From contig NZ_CP109162.1 in assembly GCF_035920445.1 (NCBI RefSeq), positions 1,736,001 through 1,800,000 of the forward strand: DNA of 64,000 nt, in the 5' to 3' direction. Below are positions 1 through 9,055 of this stretch, one piece after another. The position numbers were made by a program, and so were the translations under genes. This DNA comes from Nocardia sp. NBC_01730 (GTDB lineage: Bacteria > Actinomycetota > Actinomycetes > Mycobacteriales > Mycobacteriaceae). Under the pieces are notes generated by a model that did no database searches, was not told where the DNA came from, and worked only from the letters and a program-made list of their open reading frames with translations. Numbering within the stretch: position 1 is the stretch's first letter; the number at the start of each line of letters is the position of its first letter.

Positions 1-313
1 CCGGAAGCCTCCGGATCTGGTGCTGTTCCATGAGGGCCAGTGCGTCGCCGATGTCGGCGCCGACGTCGACGGTGTGCAGCTCGTCGCCTTGGGCGAGTTC
101 ACCAGCGGTGGTTGTCTTCGGGTTCGCGCCGATACCAAGGACCTTGATGATGATGTCGCGGTCGGTGATGATGCCGACGGGGTGATGTTCCCCATCGCAG
201 ATCGGTAGCGCGCCGACATCCAGTTGGCGCATGCGCTGCGCCGCGGTATCCATGGTGTCGCGCACTCCGATGCATGCTGCGTGGGTGTGCATGATCTCTT
301 GTGCGTTGGTCAT
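1..313 (-). CDS. Hrp1-like CBS-domain protein (3' end outside window)
   Basis: The ATG lies at 311-313, with GGAGAGGAG just upstream. The visible 104 codons begin MTNAQEIMHTHAACIG and carry the CBS landmarks DVGALPICD, VGIITDRDI and TTAGELA; the frame runs off the window edge. This is the layout of mycobacterial hypoxic response protein 1 (Rv2626c), a small soluble protein made of two CBS domains and controlled by DosR. The second CBS domain is only partly visible. The role here is inferred from the family: adenosyl-ligand sensing or a dormancy function, neither firmly established. Its neighbours (Hsp20, Rip3 remnant, PRTase–esterase fusion) are DosR-regulon types too. The upstream stretch around 384-397 resembles a DosR box only weakly. 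Confidence 0.85.
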   Translation of the reverse strand, partial: MTNAQEIMHTHAACIGVRDTMDTAAQRMRQLDVGALPICDGEHHPVGIITDRDIIIKVLGIGANPKTTTAGELAQGDELHTVDVGADIGDALALMEQHQIRRLP

Positions 314-667
314 GGTGAGCTCCTCTCCGTGGTCGGGTTTCGATTGCCTGACTATCATTCGATGGCGTTCGATCGCGCCGACAGGGGAAAAAGTCATCGG
401 GGCAGGGGGCCTTCCGCTGGTCGAGATCATCACTGTCCTCACCGAGGCCGTCGACGGTGTGGTCACCGCGTGCAACGAGATCGCCGCCACGTCGAGACAC
501 CTACATTCCGCCGGGACCGGAGAACACGATGCTCTACCCCTTCACCCAATTCCCAGCCGGGTTCACGGCCGAAAGTCATGACAGTCGGTGACACGTCGCA
601 CTGCCTGCCACGGTCCGGGTAGCGGATCGTGAAGGGTGGCTTGAACGTGTGAGGAGGGAGTCAGCCC

Positions 668-1010
668 ATGGAAGCATTCGGAATGATCGCTCTGCTCGGA
701 CTCGCGGCCCTGATTGTGTCGCGGATCTCGGTCCGGTATCTGGAGATGGCGCGGGAGTTCGTCGCCGTCGGCTACGTCGTGCTCGGATCGCGGCCGCGTG
801 GATCACCGACTTCGACCTGTTCGCCGCGTGGGGACTGCACATCCGCAACCATGCGCTCGGCATCGTGTTCACCGGCCTGATGATCGCGGGCGCCTCCTGC
901 TTCTGGCAGGCCAATTCTCGGATTCTTCGAGGGACTGGCCCGCAGGCAGGTGGACGAGGCGCAGACACTGGAGAAGAGCCGCATGGCGACGTTGCTGAGT
1001 CCCTATCTCG
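668..1010 (+). pseudogene. small membrane protein, broken by frameshifts
   Basis: Coding sense is visible in successive frames: a start at 668 gives MEAFGMIALLGLAALIVS and a basic/hydrophobic stretch; after about 790 the sense continues in another frame (AAWITDFDLFAAWGLHIRN, then a membrane segment GIVFTGLMIAGASCFW); after about 910 it returns to the first frame (LGFFEGLARRQVDEAQTLEK). No single frame encodes the whole protein. I do not recognise the family. It is either a real pseudogene or a sequence with two indel errors. It stands just before a PAP2 fragment and the PAP2/kinase/flippase gene. Confidence 0.5.
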
Positions 1011-1044
1011 GTCGGCGGTGGCGTGGGGTGGTCTTCGCCGGCGC

Positions 1045-1173
1045 GGCCGTGCCGTCGCATGCATCCATCTCGGCGCGTATGCGCTGCTGGATGTCTTGGC
1101 AGGCGCGGCCGCCGGGGTCGCTCTCGGCGCCGTACGCGATCTCCTCGTCGGTGTGGCGGATCCGCGAGCGTGA
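1045..1173 (+). pseudogene. C-terminal fragment of a PAP2-type phosphatase
   Basis: The last 40 or so codons before the stop at 1171-1173 read HLGAYALLDVLAGAAAGVAL. This matches the third PAP2 signature (H, several residues, LDVLAGA) and the last membrane helix of PAP2 phosphatases. The upstream two thirds of such an enzyme, including the KxxxxxxRP and SGH signatures, are absent. It precedes an intact gene whose N-terminal module is also PAP2, so it may be the leftover of a related gene copy. Confidence 0.45.
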
Positions 1174-1274
1174 ACGCCGGTGTGTCATCCGGCCCCGCTG
1201 TGTCGCGAGCCGAACTGCCCTGTCGAGCACCGCCCGGTCACCGGCAGAGTCCATCCGAGAAGGGACGAGGGAAC

Positions 1275-3671
1275 ATGGCCACCGAGGCAGCGCACGAATC
1301 GACTGCGGCCGACGCGGCCGCGCTCGTGCGAGTGCCGCGGCGGATCGTGCACCGTCATCCCGGTGACGCCGTCCGGCTGGCGCTCGGTGTTACCGCGGTA
1401 GTGATTTCCGCGCTGGTCGCGCACCACACTCAAGTGCCGCGTCTGGAAGTGGACCTGTTCCACGTCATCAACGACCTGCCGTCTTGGGTGAGGCCGGTGC
1501 TGTGGGCGGTGATGCAGGCAGGGACGATCGGCGCGGTCGCAGTCGCGGCCGGCGCCGCGCTGTTGCGGCGGCGGGTCGCGCTGGCGCGGGATCTGGTCGC
1601 GGCCGGTGTGCTCGCCTACCTGTTGGCGTCGATGGTGAAACATCTTGTGGGAAGGGCGCGTCCGGATGCGCTGCTGCACGAGGTCGTTCTGCGCAGCCAG
1701 CAGGATGGGCTGGGTTTCGTGTCCGGGCACGCGGCGGTGGCGGCGGCGATGGCCGCGGCGGCCGGTCCGTGGCTGCCGCGGCCCTGGCGGCGCGCCGCGT
1801 GGGCGGGTGCGGCGATGGTGGCCCTGGCGCGGGTGTTCATGGGGGCACATCTGGTGCTGGACGTCTTCGGTGGCGCCGCGTTGGGCTGGTCGGTGGCCGC
1901 GGGATTGCATCTGGTGTGGGGTGCGCCACTGCACCGGGCCGAAGCGCCGGCGGTGCGGGCCGCGCTCACCGCCGCCGGACTGCGCCCGGTGTCCGTGGTT
2001 GCGGTGCAGGCAGATTCGCGCGGCTCCCGACCGTTCATCGCCACCACCGCCGCAGGTGACGAGTTGTTCGTGAAAGTCGTCGGCTACCACGAACGCAACG
2101 CGGATCTGCTGTTCAAACTGTTCCGCCACCTGGTCTTCCGCGAGGTCGAAGACGAATCACCGTTCGCCACACCGAAACAGCAGGCCGAACACGAGGCGTT
2201 CATCGCACTGCTGGCGGCGCGGGCCGGGGTCTGCACGCCCACCATCGCCGGCGCCGGAGCCATCGCAGGCAACGATGCCTGGCTCGCCGAGACCTGCATC
2301 CCGGCACGCAACCTCGCCCGCTCGGTGCCCGAGCCCATCTCCCAGCAGATGCTGTGCGAGGTCTGGTGCCAGCTGGCGCGGTTGCGGGCCGCCCGCATAG
2401 CCCACCGGGATCTGCGGCTGGCCAACGTCCTCATCGACTCCGGCGGCACAGCATGGATCGTCGACTTCGGTTTCGGCGAGTCCAGCGCTTCCGACCGCCG
2501 CCTCGCCACCGACGTCGCCGAGTTGCTGGTCTCGATGAGCCTGCGTGTCGGCGTCGAACGCACGGTCGCGACCGCGGTGCGGGTACTGGGCCACGATGCG
2601 CTGGCAGACGCGGCACCACTGCTCCAGCCGCTGGCCTTGACATCGGCGACTCGGCACGCCGTCCGCCACCAGCACGGCCTGCTCGATGAACTGCGCACCC
2701 GCATCGCCGAGGCAACCGGCGAACAACGTGCACCACCGCAAGAGCTGCTGCGGGTGCGCTGGCGCACGCTCGGCTGGATCGCCGCCACCGTGTTCGCCAC
2801 CTACGTGCTCCTCCCCCAAGTCGGCCAACTCGGCGCCACGATCGCCGCGCTCGGCGACGCGCAATGGCCCTGGCTGGCAGGCACGCTCGCGATGTCCGCA
2901 GGGACCTACCTGGCCGCCGCGCTGGCTCTGATGGGCGCCTGCCCGCACCCGCTCGCGTTCGGCCGCACGGTGAACGTGCAACTGGCGACCTCGTTCGCCA
3001 ACCGGCTGGCGCCCTACGGGCTGGCTGCCACGGCCGTCAACGAACGCTATCTCGAGCGATCCGGGCTACCCCGCGCCACCGCGATGGCCGCGATGGCGGT
3101 CTACCTGGGGTCCGCTGTGATCCTGCACTTTCTGGAGTTGATCGGCGCCGGCGTGTGGCTCGGCCGCACCCGGCTGATGCTCGCCTCGGCACTGCCCAGC
3201 GGGTGGGGGCTGCTGATCGGATTCGTCGCCGTCATGACCCTGCTCGGCGTGGCCGTCGCGGTGCTGATCCGGCGGCCGGACTGGTTCGCCGAGATCCGTA
3301 ACGCCGTCTGGTCGATCTCCGCGATCGCACGCCGACCGCGGCAGGCACTGCTGCTGTTCGGCGGCCAGATCGCCACCAACATCGCCTACATCGCAGCCCT
3401 GGGATTCGCGGTACACGCCTTCGGCGGGCACCCGTCCGCCGCCCTGGTGTCCGCGGTCTTCCTCAGCGGTACCTCGCTCGGCGCGGCCAGCCCTACCCCC
3501 GCCGGCCTCGGTGTCGTCGAAGCCGCACTCGTGGCCGGCCTCACCGCCGGCGGAGTCCCCAGCGCACCCGCGATCGCCGGCGTCCTCGCCTACCGACTGG
3601 CCACGTTCTGGCTCCCCGCCACCGCAGGCTTCTTCTCCTTCACCTCCCTGCAACGCCACCACATGCTGTAA
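1275..3671 (+). CDS. PAP2 phosphatase / protein kinase-like / LPG-synthase-type flippase fusion
   Basis: This is a 798-residue membrane protein with three modules. Residues about 30-215 are a PAP2 domain with KHLVGRARP, FVSGHAA and ARVFMGAHLVLDVFGG, the three phosphatase signatures. Residues about 230-470 form a soluble kinase-like domain with the catalytic loop HRDLRLANVL (about 376) and a DFG-like WIVDFGFGE (about 394-400). Residues about 495-798 are a multi-helix UPF0104/MprF-type flippase region (FANRLAPYGLAATAVNERY; SPTPAGLGVVEA). The ATG at 1275 follows AGGGACGAGGG. The family suggests envelope lipid or polyprenyl-phosphate handling with lipid flipping; substrates are unknown. It lies in a dormancy-type island, so a stress role is inferred. 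Confidence 0.85.
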   Translation: MATEAAHESTAADAAALVRVPRRIVHRHPGDAVRLALGVTAVVISALVAHHTQVPRLEVDLFHVINDLPSWVRPVLWAVMQAGTIGAVAVAAGAALLRRRVALARDLVAAGVLAYLLASMVKHLVGRARPDALLHEVVLRSQQDGLGFVSGHAAVAAAMAAAAGPWLPRPWRRAAWAGAAMVALARVFMGAHLVLDVFGGAALGWSVAAGLHLVWGAPLHRAEAPAVRAALTAAGLRPVSVVAVQADSRGSRPFIATTAAGDELFVKVVGYHERNADLLFKLFRHLVFREVEDESPFATPKQQAEHEAFIALLAARAGVCTPTIAGAGAIAGNDAWLAETCIPARNLARSVPEPISQQMLCEVWCQLARLRAARIAHRDLRLANVLIDSGGTAWIVDFGFGESSASDRRLATDVAELLVSMSLRVGVERTVATAVRVLGHDALADAAPLLQPLALTSATRHAVRHQHGLLDELRTRIAEATGEQRAPPQELLRVRWRTLGWIAATVFATYVLLPQVGQLGATIAALGDAQWPWLAGTLAMSAGTYLAAALALMGACPHPLAFGRTVNVQLATSFANRLAPYGLAATAVNERYLERSGLPRATAMAAMAVYLGSAVILHFLELIGAGVWLGRTRLMLASALPSGWGLLIGFVAVMTLLGVAVAVLIRRPDWFAEIRNAVWSISAIARRPRQALLLFGGQIATNIAYIAALGFAVHAFGGHPSAALVSAVFLSGTSLGAASPTPAGLGVVEAALVAGLTAGGVPSAPAIAGVLAYRLATFWLPATAGFFSFTSLQRHHML

Positions 3672-4476
3672 CCAGCATCGCCTGCACCCTCATCGGCTCG
3701 AACAGTCCAGTGCGACAAGAACACGACAACCGGCCACGATGCCTGAAGTTTCAGCAGTCACGACTCCCGCCGCTCGCCAGGGGCCTCGGGAGGCAACCAC
3801 GCCTAACCGCGGCCACAACCACGAACCGGCAGATTTCAGGGGCAAACACCGACCCCGAACGCTCCCGCACCGTGGTCGGCCGGGTGGCCAGGCGCTTCGA
3901 GGGCAACGGCTACAGTGGGTTTTCGGCAGCGGATTCGGTCACCTCGTGGTAGACCGTCGCCGCTGCCTTTAGGCGTTCGCCGCCGCGCTGGTGATCTACC
4001 TGCCGGTGCCGCGATGATGCCACCGCTGCCATTCGGACTCTGCCCCACAGCGACGTCGCACCATCCGATGAATCGGGTGGAATGGCTGACCAGCGTCGAG
4101 TATTCCTGTCGTGAAGCTGTCGTCGATCTCGAGCACGAGACCGATCTCCGCCGCGAGCGACAACGTCGCGACGTGTATCGCCGCAGCGCACTCCGAAGCG
4201 ATCCAGCGCGTGGCGCGGCGCGCGTGGTATGCGGTCTTCGAATCCGGAGGGCTTGCCGGGCTTCTTCGCCGCCGGCGCCAAAGTACCCAGCGGGCGGTGT
4301 CGTTCGGCACTGTGAAATCGGTGTACGGGGCCACATCCTGAAAGGTGGTGAGCCGTGATCGTCGCGGGTATGCGCGTCCAGCGGGCTGCTGGTGGTCGTT
4401 ATGTCGGTATTCGTCGGCAACGCCGTCAACCACCTCGTTTTCATATGCCGACCCGAATTCGAGATAGGGAGAAGTT
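3672..4476. other. 805-bp gap without a convincing gene
   Basis: No frame on either strand looks like a known protein. The minus strand between about 4060 and 4370 has a somewhat protein-like reading (RWIASECAAAIHVATLSLAA), but no start, family or boundaries could be assigned; it may be a decayed gene. The last bases before 4477 hold the ribosome-binding site of the SPFH gene. Confidence 0.4.
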
Positions 4477-5355
4477 GTGGATGCACTCGTGATTGTCGTC
4501 GTAGTGCTCATCGTGGCACTGATCGTGGCGTGGCTGTCGATTCGGGTGGTGACCCAGTATGAGAAGGGAGTGTTGTTCCGTCTCGGGCGGGTGATCGCGG
4601 TCAGGGAGCCTGGGTTGAGATTCATCATTCCGGTGGTTGATCGGCTGTGGAAGGTGTCGATGCGTATTATCACCATGCCGATTCAATCTCAAGGCATCAT
4701 TACCCGCGACAATGTCAGCGTAGATATCTCCGCCGTCGCCTACTTCCGTGTCGTCGACGCCGAGAAATCGGTCGTCGCGATCGAAAACGTCTACGCCGCG
4801 ATCGATCAGATCGCCCAAACCACGCTCCGCAAAGTCGTCGGGCAGCACACCCTCGACCAAGCACTGGCCGAGACCGACACGATCAATGCCGATATCCGGC
4901 AGATCCTCGACACGACCATTCTGGAGTGGGGTGTCGAAGTCACGCTGGTCGAGTTGAAGGATATCCAACTGCCCGACACCATGAAGCGGGCGATGGCCCG
5001 CCAAGCCGAAGCCGAACGGGAGAAGCGAGCCAAAATCATTGCCGCCGAGGGCGAATCCATGGCTGCCGCGGCACTCGGTGATGCGTCCGACACCATGATG
5101 GCCCACCCGCTGGCCCTGCAACTACGCAACCTGCAGACCCTCCTCGAGCTGGGCGTCGACAAGAACACCACCGTCGTGTTCCCAGCACCGCTGATGAGCG
5201 CGATCGGTGACGTCGGTGCCTTCTTCGCCCGCGAAACCACCGCCTCCACGGCCCTGACCCGCACCGCCCAGACACCGCCGACGACCCCGCCGGTGTCGAC
5301 ACCGATACACAACGGGACGGCGAGTACCGCGGTCAAAGCGCACGCGCCGGACTGA
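4477..5355 (+). CDS. SPFH/band-7 family protein (slipin/stomatin-like)
   Basis: The product has 292 residues. The GTG start has GGGAG five bases upstream. Residues 1-25 are one hydrophobic anchor ([20 protein letters not shown]). Then follows the band-7 domain: [25 protein letters not shown], and a late helical part ending in [23 protein letters not shown], the hallmark of slipins. The C-terminal 50 residues are rich in Thr/Pro/Ala and probably disordered. Slipins assemble at the inner membrane face and often work with an NfeD-type partner; none is visible nearby. No key element is missing. Confidence 0.9.
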   Translation: MDALVIVVVVLIVALIVAWLSIRVVTQYEKGVLFRLGRVIAVREPGLRFIIPVVDRLWKVSMRIITMPIQSQGIITRDNVSVDISAVAYFRVVDAEKSVVAIENVYAAIDQIAQTTLRKVVGQHTLDQALAETDTINADIRQILDTTILEWGVEVTLVELKDIQLPDTMKRAMARQAEAEREKRAKIIAAEGESMAAAALGDASDTMMAHPLALQLRNLQTLLELGVDKNTTVVFPAPLMSAIGDVGAFFARETTASTALTRTAQTPPTTPPVSTPIHNGTASTAVKAHAPD

Positions 5356-5697
5356 CCCGCCGCAGATCCGCCGGACCTTGCGGCTCAGGCAGTGTGGAAC
5401 ACACCGGATATCAACGGTGTCAAGGATTTTCCCCCGATGATATTCGCGAACTACGTGTTGGAGCGGGAGCGGCGTGCCGCGTAGCGTCCTGTTCGGACGG
5501 TGCCGAAAGTCCCCTGGATCGAGAGACCGGCGACCCGAACATGGTGGACGTTGCGCCCTTCCGGCTGGCTAGAGCTATCGGCGATTCTCGATATGGGCCA
5601 GCTCGCTTTCTGTGGTGGCCGGACAAGCGGAACCGTTCGTGACTTCGCGGCCCCGAACGTGAACAGCGACATGGTCGAGACGATGTCAGGAGTTCAG
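5356..5697. other. 342-bp intergenic stretch upstream of the hydrolase
   Basis: No gene is seen. Positions 5500-5513 (GTGCCGAAAGTCCC) match 11 of 14 positions of the DosR-box core, but mainly in one half. Several such matches are expected by chance in 64 kb, so I do not call a site. The hydrolase ribosome-binding site AGGAG is at 5688-5692. Confidence 0.4.
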
Positions 5698-6870
5698 ATG
5701 CGGCAGTGGCGAGATTTTCTCCAGCGCTTCCGGTCTGCCGGAGTTCCCGTCGCGTCGGCGGGCCCGGGCGTGTCTGCCGATCGAATCGTCGACGCCGCAG
5801 CCGAACTGGCGCCACTGTTCTCACTGCTCGAGGTCGGGGAGTTCTCTTCACCCGATCGGCGTGTGACGGAGGGTACGAATGCGAAACGGTCACCACAGGA
5901 CCGTTCTACTCGACTGCGGTGGCGGTCGATCCTGGTCGAGGGCCGGACCGCCCGCTACGCGGTCGGCGGGTTCGGCCCTGGCGTGCTTTTCCTGCACGGG
6001 TGGGGACTCGGCGGACAGGCCTATGTCCGCCCGCTCGAACAGCTCATCCGAATGGGAATGCGCGTGTACGCCCCGGCGCTTCCCGGGTTCGGCGGCACCG
6101 CCAGCCTGCCGGTCGAGCAGCGAACCCTCGCCGGATACGCCCGGTGGGTCGGCCACTTCGCCGACGCGATCGGCCTACCCCGACCGGTTACCTTGGTCGG
6201 GCACTCCTTCGGCGGCGGCGTCGCGATCAAAACCGCCCACGACCTACCCGACCTCTCCGAGCGGCTCGTACTCGTCAACTCCATCGGCGGCTCGGCGTGG
6301 ACCGACGGCCGTGGAGTGGTACGCGCGCTGCGCGAACGTCCGCTGTGGGACTGGGGCCTGCACCTGCAGGCCGACCTGCTGCCCGGCCGCCAACTGACCC
6401 GGGTCCTGCCGGTGATCTTGTGCGATGCGGTGCCGAACATCCTGCGGAACCCGACCGCGGTGCGGGAAGTCGCCCACCTCGCCCGAACCGCCAACCTGGC
6501 CCCCGAACTCGCTGCGCTCGCCGAACGCCGGCTCCCCATCTTCGTAGTGTGGAGCAAGCGAGACACGGTCATCCCCGAATCCACCTCGATGTCGCTGCAG
6601 ACCGCTCTCGGTGACCCGCACACCATCACCGTGCCCGGCGGGCACACCTGGCTCATGCACGACCCCCACGCCTTCGGCGAACTCATCACCAACGTGATCC
6701 GCGAACCAGTTGCCGGCCCCGACGCCACCGCCGCCCGACCCAACGGCACAACGATCATGGACATCACGCTGTCAAGGACAAGGCCCGGGCCGGGGCCGGG
6801 GCCGGCGGCGTCTAACGACACCGGCTGCAGACACCACAGAACTTCACGGGGCGAGGTCCTCGGACCGTAG
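5698..6870 (+). CDS. alpha/beta-hydrolase
   Basis: The product has 390 residues. The ATG at 5698 is preceded by AGGAG five bases away, which favours it over upstream in-frame starts. The first 90 or so residues are not recognised. The hydrolase core starts at VLFLHGWGLGG (oxyanion region) and has the nucleophile elbow LVGHSFGGG (Ser near 169), a late acid in SKRDTVIPE and the histidine in GGHTWLMHDP. The tail after about residue 340 is low complexity, including GPGPGPGP. Substrate is unknown. Its place between the SPFH and Hsp20 genes suggests it belongs to the same stress island. Confidence 0.85.
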   Translation: MRQWRDFLQRFRSAGVPVASAGPGVSADRIVDAAAELAPLFSLLEVGEFSSPDRRVTEGTNAKRSPQDRSTRLRWRSILVEGRTARYAVGGFGPGVLFLHGWGLGGQAYVRPLEQLIRMGMRVYAPALPGFGGTASLPVEQRTLAGYARWVGHFADAIGLPRPVTLVGHSFGGGVAIKTAHDLPDLSERLVLVNSIGGSAWTDGRGVVRALRERPLWDWGLHLQADLLPGRQLTRVLPVILCDAVPNILRNPTAVREVAHLARTANLAPELAALAERRLPIFVVWSKRDTVIPESTSMSLQTALGDPHTITVPGGHTWLMHDPHAFGELITNVIREPVAGPDATAARPNGTTIMDITLSRTRPGPGPGPAASNDTGCRHHRTSRGEVLGP

Positions 6871-7043
6871 AACGACCGACCCGTGGGCGATCGGCAGAAC
6901 AGCCTCCCGGCGGGGAGGTGGTTCGACAATCTGCGTCGTGTTTCGGCGTCGGTTTCGGGCCGGTGCCTGGTGAGCTGCTCGTGTCACATCAGCGGATCGG
7001 CCCTATCCCGGAACCCGTCCCGATGACCCTCGTCCTCGGGGGA

Positions 7044-7058
7044 GGGACCGTCGGCCCT
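7044..7058 (+). promoter_or_regulatory. possible DosR-type box upstream of hsp20
   Basis: The sequence GGGACCGTCGGCCCT is partly palindromic and keeps the outer GGGAC and GCCC blocks of the mycobacterial DosR box (core GGGACTWWAGTCCC). It lies about 70 bp before the Hsp20 start, where a response-regulator site would act. The middle bases deviate from the consensus, so this is a candidate only. Confidence 0.4.
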
Positions 7059-7126
7059 ACTGCCGCGGTATGGTGGGCGAGTCCAATCGAAGGGTCATCA
7101 TTTGTTTCCTTCTTGTTGGAGTTGAT

Positions 7127-7618
7127 ATGAGCACCCTTTCTCCCCGCCGCCCACGCCAGTCCTGGTTGTCGAATCTGCCTGCCATGCCCGATTGGCCGGA
7201 TCTGATGGCCAGACTCGAGTCGATGCCCCCGTGGACATCGCTCGAGGGCCACATGATCCGCGTCGAGGAACACGTCGAGAGCGGCCGTTACACCCTGCGC
7301 GCCGAACTACCCGGTGTGGACCCGGCCAAGGACGTCGACGTCAGCGTCCGCGACGGGCAACTCACGATCAAGGCCGAACGCAGCGAAGAAACGAAGGAAG
7401 GCACCCGATCGGAATTCCGATACGGCAGCTTCTACCGGTCGATCCCGCTGCCCACGGGTGCGAAGGAAAACGACATCGACGCTACCTACACCAACGGAAT
7501 CCTTACGGTGTCGATGCCGATTACCGAACCCCAGACAGCCGAAAAGCACATCGAGGTACACCAAGTCACCGCAAACCAAGCAGAAACCACCCCCGAGGAC
7601 ACCGGTAAGAAGTCCTGA
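7127..7618 (+). CDS. Hsp20-family small heat-shock protein (HspX-like)
   Basis: The product has 163 residues. The ATG at 7127 has GGAG six bases upstream. A short Pro/Trp-rich N-terminal arm (to about residue 45) is followed by an alpha-crystallin domain with RAELPGVDPAKDVDVSVRDG, RSEFRYGSFYRSIPLP and the end motif ATYTNGILTVSMP. The C-terminal extension is acidic/Thr-rich. Such proteins form oligomers that hold unfolding proteins. In mycobacteria the HspX relative is the most strongly induced DosR target, and this gene too sits among DosR-regulon-type genes with a possible box upstream. It is complete. Confidence 0.93.
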   Translation: MSTLSPRRPRQSWLSNLPAMPDWPDLMARLESMPPWTSLEGHMIRVEEHVESGRYTLRAELPGVDPAKDVDVSVRDGQLTIKAERSEETKEGTRSEFRYGSFYRSIPLPTGAKENDIDATYTNGILTVSMPITEPQTAEKHIEVHQVTANQAETTPEDTGKKS

Positions 7619-7643
7619 CGAGCCCGCCGAGGAGATGAGCGCA

Positions 7644-8111
7644 ATGTCGACACCGACGCACACCCCGATCCACACCCACCCCGACATCGTCGCGTTGCGT
7701 GAGCGCTACGACCAAGCAGCCGAACAACCCACCGCGCAAGTCGCCGACGGGCTGCTGCTGCTGTCGGGACTGTACGCAGCGGCGTCCGCCTGGATCATCG
7801 GCTTTGCCGACCAGACGTCGCTGACAATGACGAACCTGGTCTGCGGTATCGCGATCGCATTGCTGGCGTTGGCATTCGGGTCCGCATACGGCCGCACCCA
7901 CGGCATGGCATTCGTCGCACCGCTGCTCGGGGTCTGGATGATCGTCTCCCCCTGGATCGTCGCCGGTGTCGATACCACCACCGCGATGATCTGGTCCAAC
8001 ATCGTCGTCGGGGCGGTTGTGTGTGTGCTGGGTCTAGGCACCGTTGCTGTGGGGATGGGTGGCCCCGCCCGGCTGCGGCGCGGTGACCGACCGCTCAGCC
8101 ACAGGCGGTAG
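7644..8111 (+). CDS. SPW-repeat membrane protein
   Basis: The product has 155 residues. GAGGAG ends at 7634, giving good spacing to the ATG at 7644; an earlier ATG at 7635 is too close to it. After a hydrophilic, His/Pro-rich leader come four membrane helices arranged as two similar halves, each with an SPW-like motif (SAWIIGF and VSPWIV). The end is basic (RLRRGDRPLSHRR). The function of SPW proteins is not known. The gene starts 25 bases after the Hsp20 stop and is probably co-transcribed with it. Confidence 0.85.
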   Translation: MSTPTHTPIHTHPDIVALRERYDQAAEQPTAQVADGLLLLSGLYAAASAWIIGFADQTSLTMTNLVCGIAIALLALAFGSAYGRTHGMAFVAPLLGVWMIVSPWIVAGVDTTTAMIWSNIVVGAVVCVLGLGTVAVGMGGPARLRRGDRPLSHRR

Positions 8112-8161
8112 ACCCGTCGCTGCGATCACCGGTCGAGGGAGCCTCTGCCGAGGAGACGTAC

Positions 8162-8371
8162 GTGAGCGCACACAAGAATCTGGGGGTCGTGGTCACCGTC
8201 GACCAGGCCCCGATCGGGCACGACGCTGCCGTGTGGTCGGCCGCGCTCGCCGAACGCCTGCACTGCCCCCTTCGCATCGTCTACATCGCACCCGAGGCCC
8301 ACCCCGTGCTGGCGGACATCGTCCGGCCCGACCGCGTCCCTTCTCGCGTCGGCGCACACGCGCGCGACAGC
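8162..8371 (+). pseudogene. N-terminal fragment of a universal stress protein
   Basis: The GTG at 8162 follows GAGGAG. About 65 residues have the start of a UspA-type domain: LGVVVTVDQAPIGHDAAVW and LHCPLRIVYIAPE. The nucleotide-binding glycine-rich motif and the C-terminal half are gone, because the frame passes straight into the first helix of a Rip3-like protease. This is a deletion fusion of two neighbouring stress genes. A short chimeric protein ending at the TGA at 8546-8548 could still be made. Confidence 0.65.
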
Positions 8372-9010
8372 GGTCCTGGGATCCGTATCGGTGCGCACTG
8401 GTCGGTGCTGGTGACGGCCGCATTGTTCACGTGGATTCTCGGTTCCTATCTGTCGGCAACGGCGTCCACGGCAGTGGTGTTTCCGAACTCACCGAAGAGC
8501 CGCGAGACGCGCGGGCCGATCTCCGGATCGCTCTGGCCGGGCCGCTGACGAGCCTCGCGCTCGCTGTGGTCGCGTTCGGTGCCGCCGTCGCCGCTGCAGT
8601 GGTGGACCCGGGCGGGCCGATCACCGGTGCGCTGGTGTGGCTGGCCGTCATGAACGCTGTCCTGGGAGTGTTCAATCTGTTGCCCGGCGCGCCGCTGGAC
8701 GGTGGCCGGGTGCTGCGCGCGACGATCTGGTGGCGGACCGGTGACCGGCTGCGGGCGGCGACCACGGCCGCGCGCAGCGGACAAATCCTCGGCACCGTGT
8801 TGCTGATGATCGGTGTCGCGGAACTGATCGTGTTCGGCTACCTCGCAGGACTGTGGCTGATGCTGCTCGGCTGGTTCCTGCAATCGGCGGCACACGCCGA
8901 ACTCACCGTCGCCGGACTGCGCCATCGATTCGGCGACAGCAGGGTTCGCGAGCTGATGACACGGCGGCCGATGGCGGTTCCGCACTCGGCTTGCCGCCCG
9001 GAAGCGGGAG
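8372..9010 (+). pseudogene. Rip3-like site-2 metalloprotease, catalytic region deleted
   Basis: The first helix (IGAHWSVLVTAALFTWILG) is in the frame of the preceding Usp fragment. From about 8480 the sense continues in another frame: SELTEEPRDARADLRIALAG, then the second metal-ligand motif NLLPGAPLDGGRVLRA and further helices. The part that should carry HExxH is missing, and the CBS tail stops after [11 protein letters not shown]. The gene matches mycobacterial Rv2625c (Rip3) in order, but cannot encode an active protease. It ends just before the PRTase–esterase gene. Confidence 0.75.
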
Positions 9011-9055
9011 GCACTCGCACAACTTTCCCTCGTCAATCGACAAGAGGAGCTTCTC

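Noticed and set aside
384..397. DosR-box-like sequence upstream of the CBS gene
   Set aside because: Only 9 of 14 core positions match and the symmetry is poor.
5500..5513. DosR-box-like sequence upstream of the hydrolase
   Set aside because: Matches mainly in one half-site; 11 of 14 matches are expected several times by chance in a window this size.
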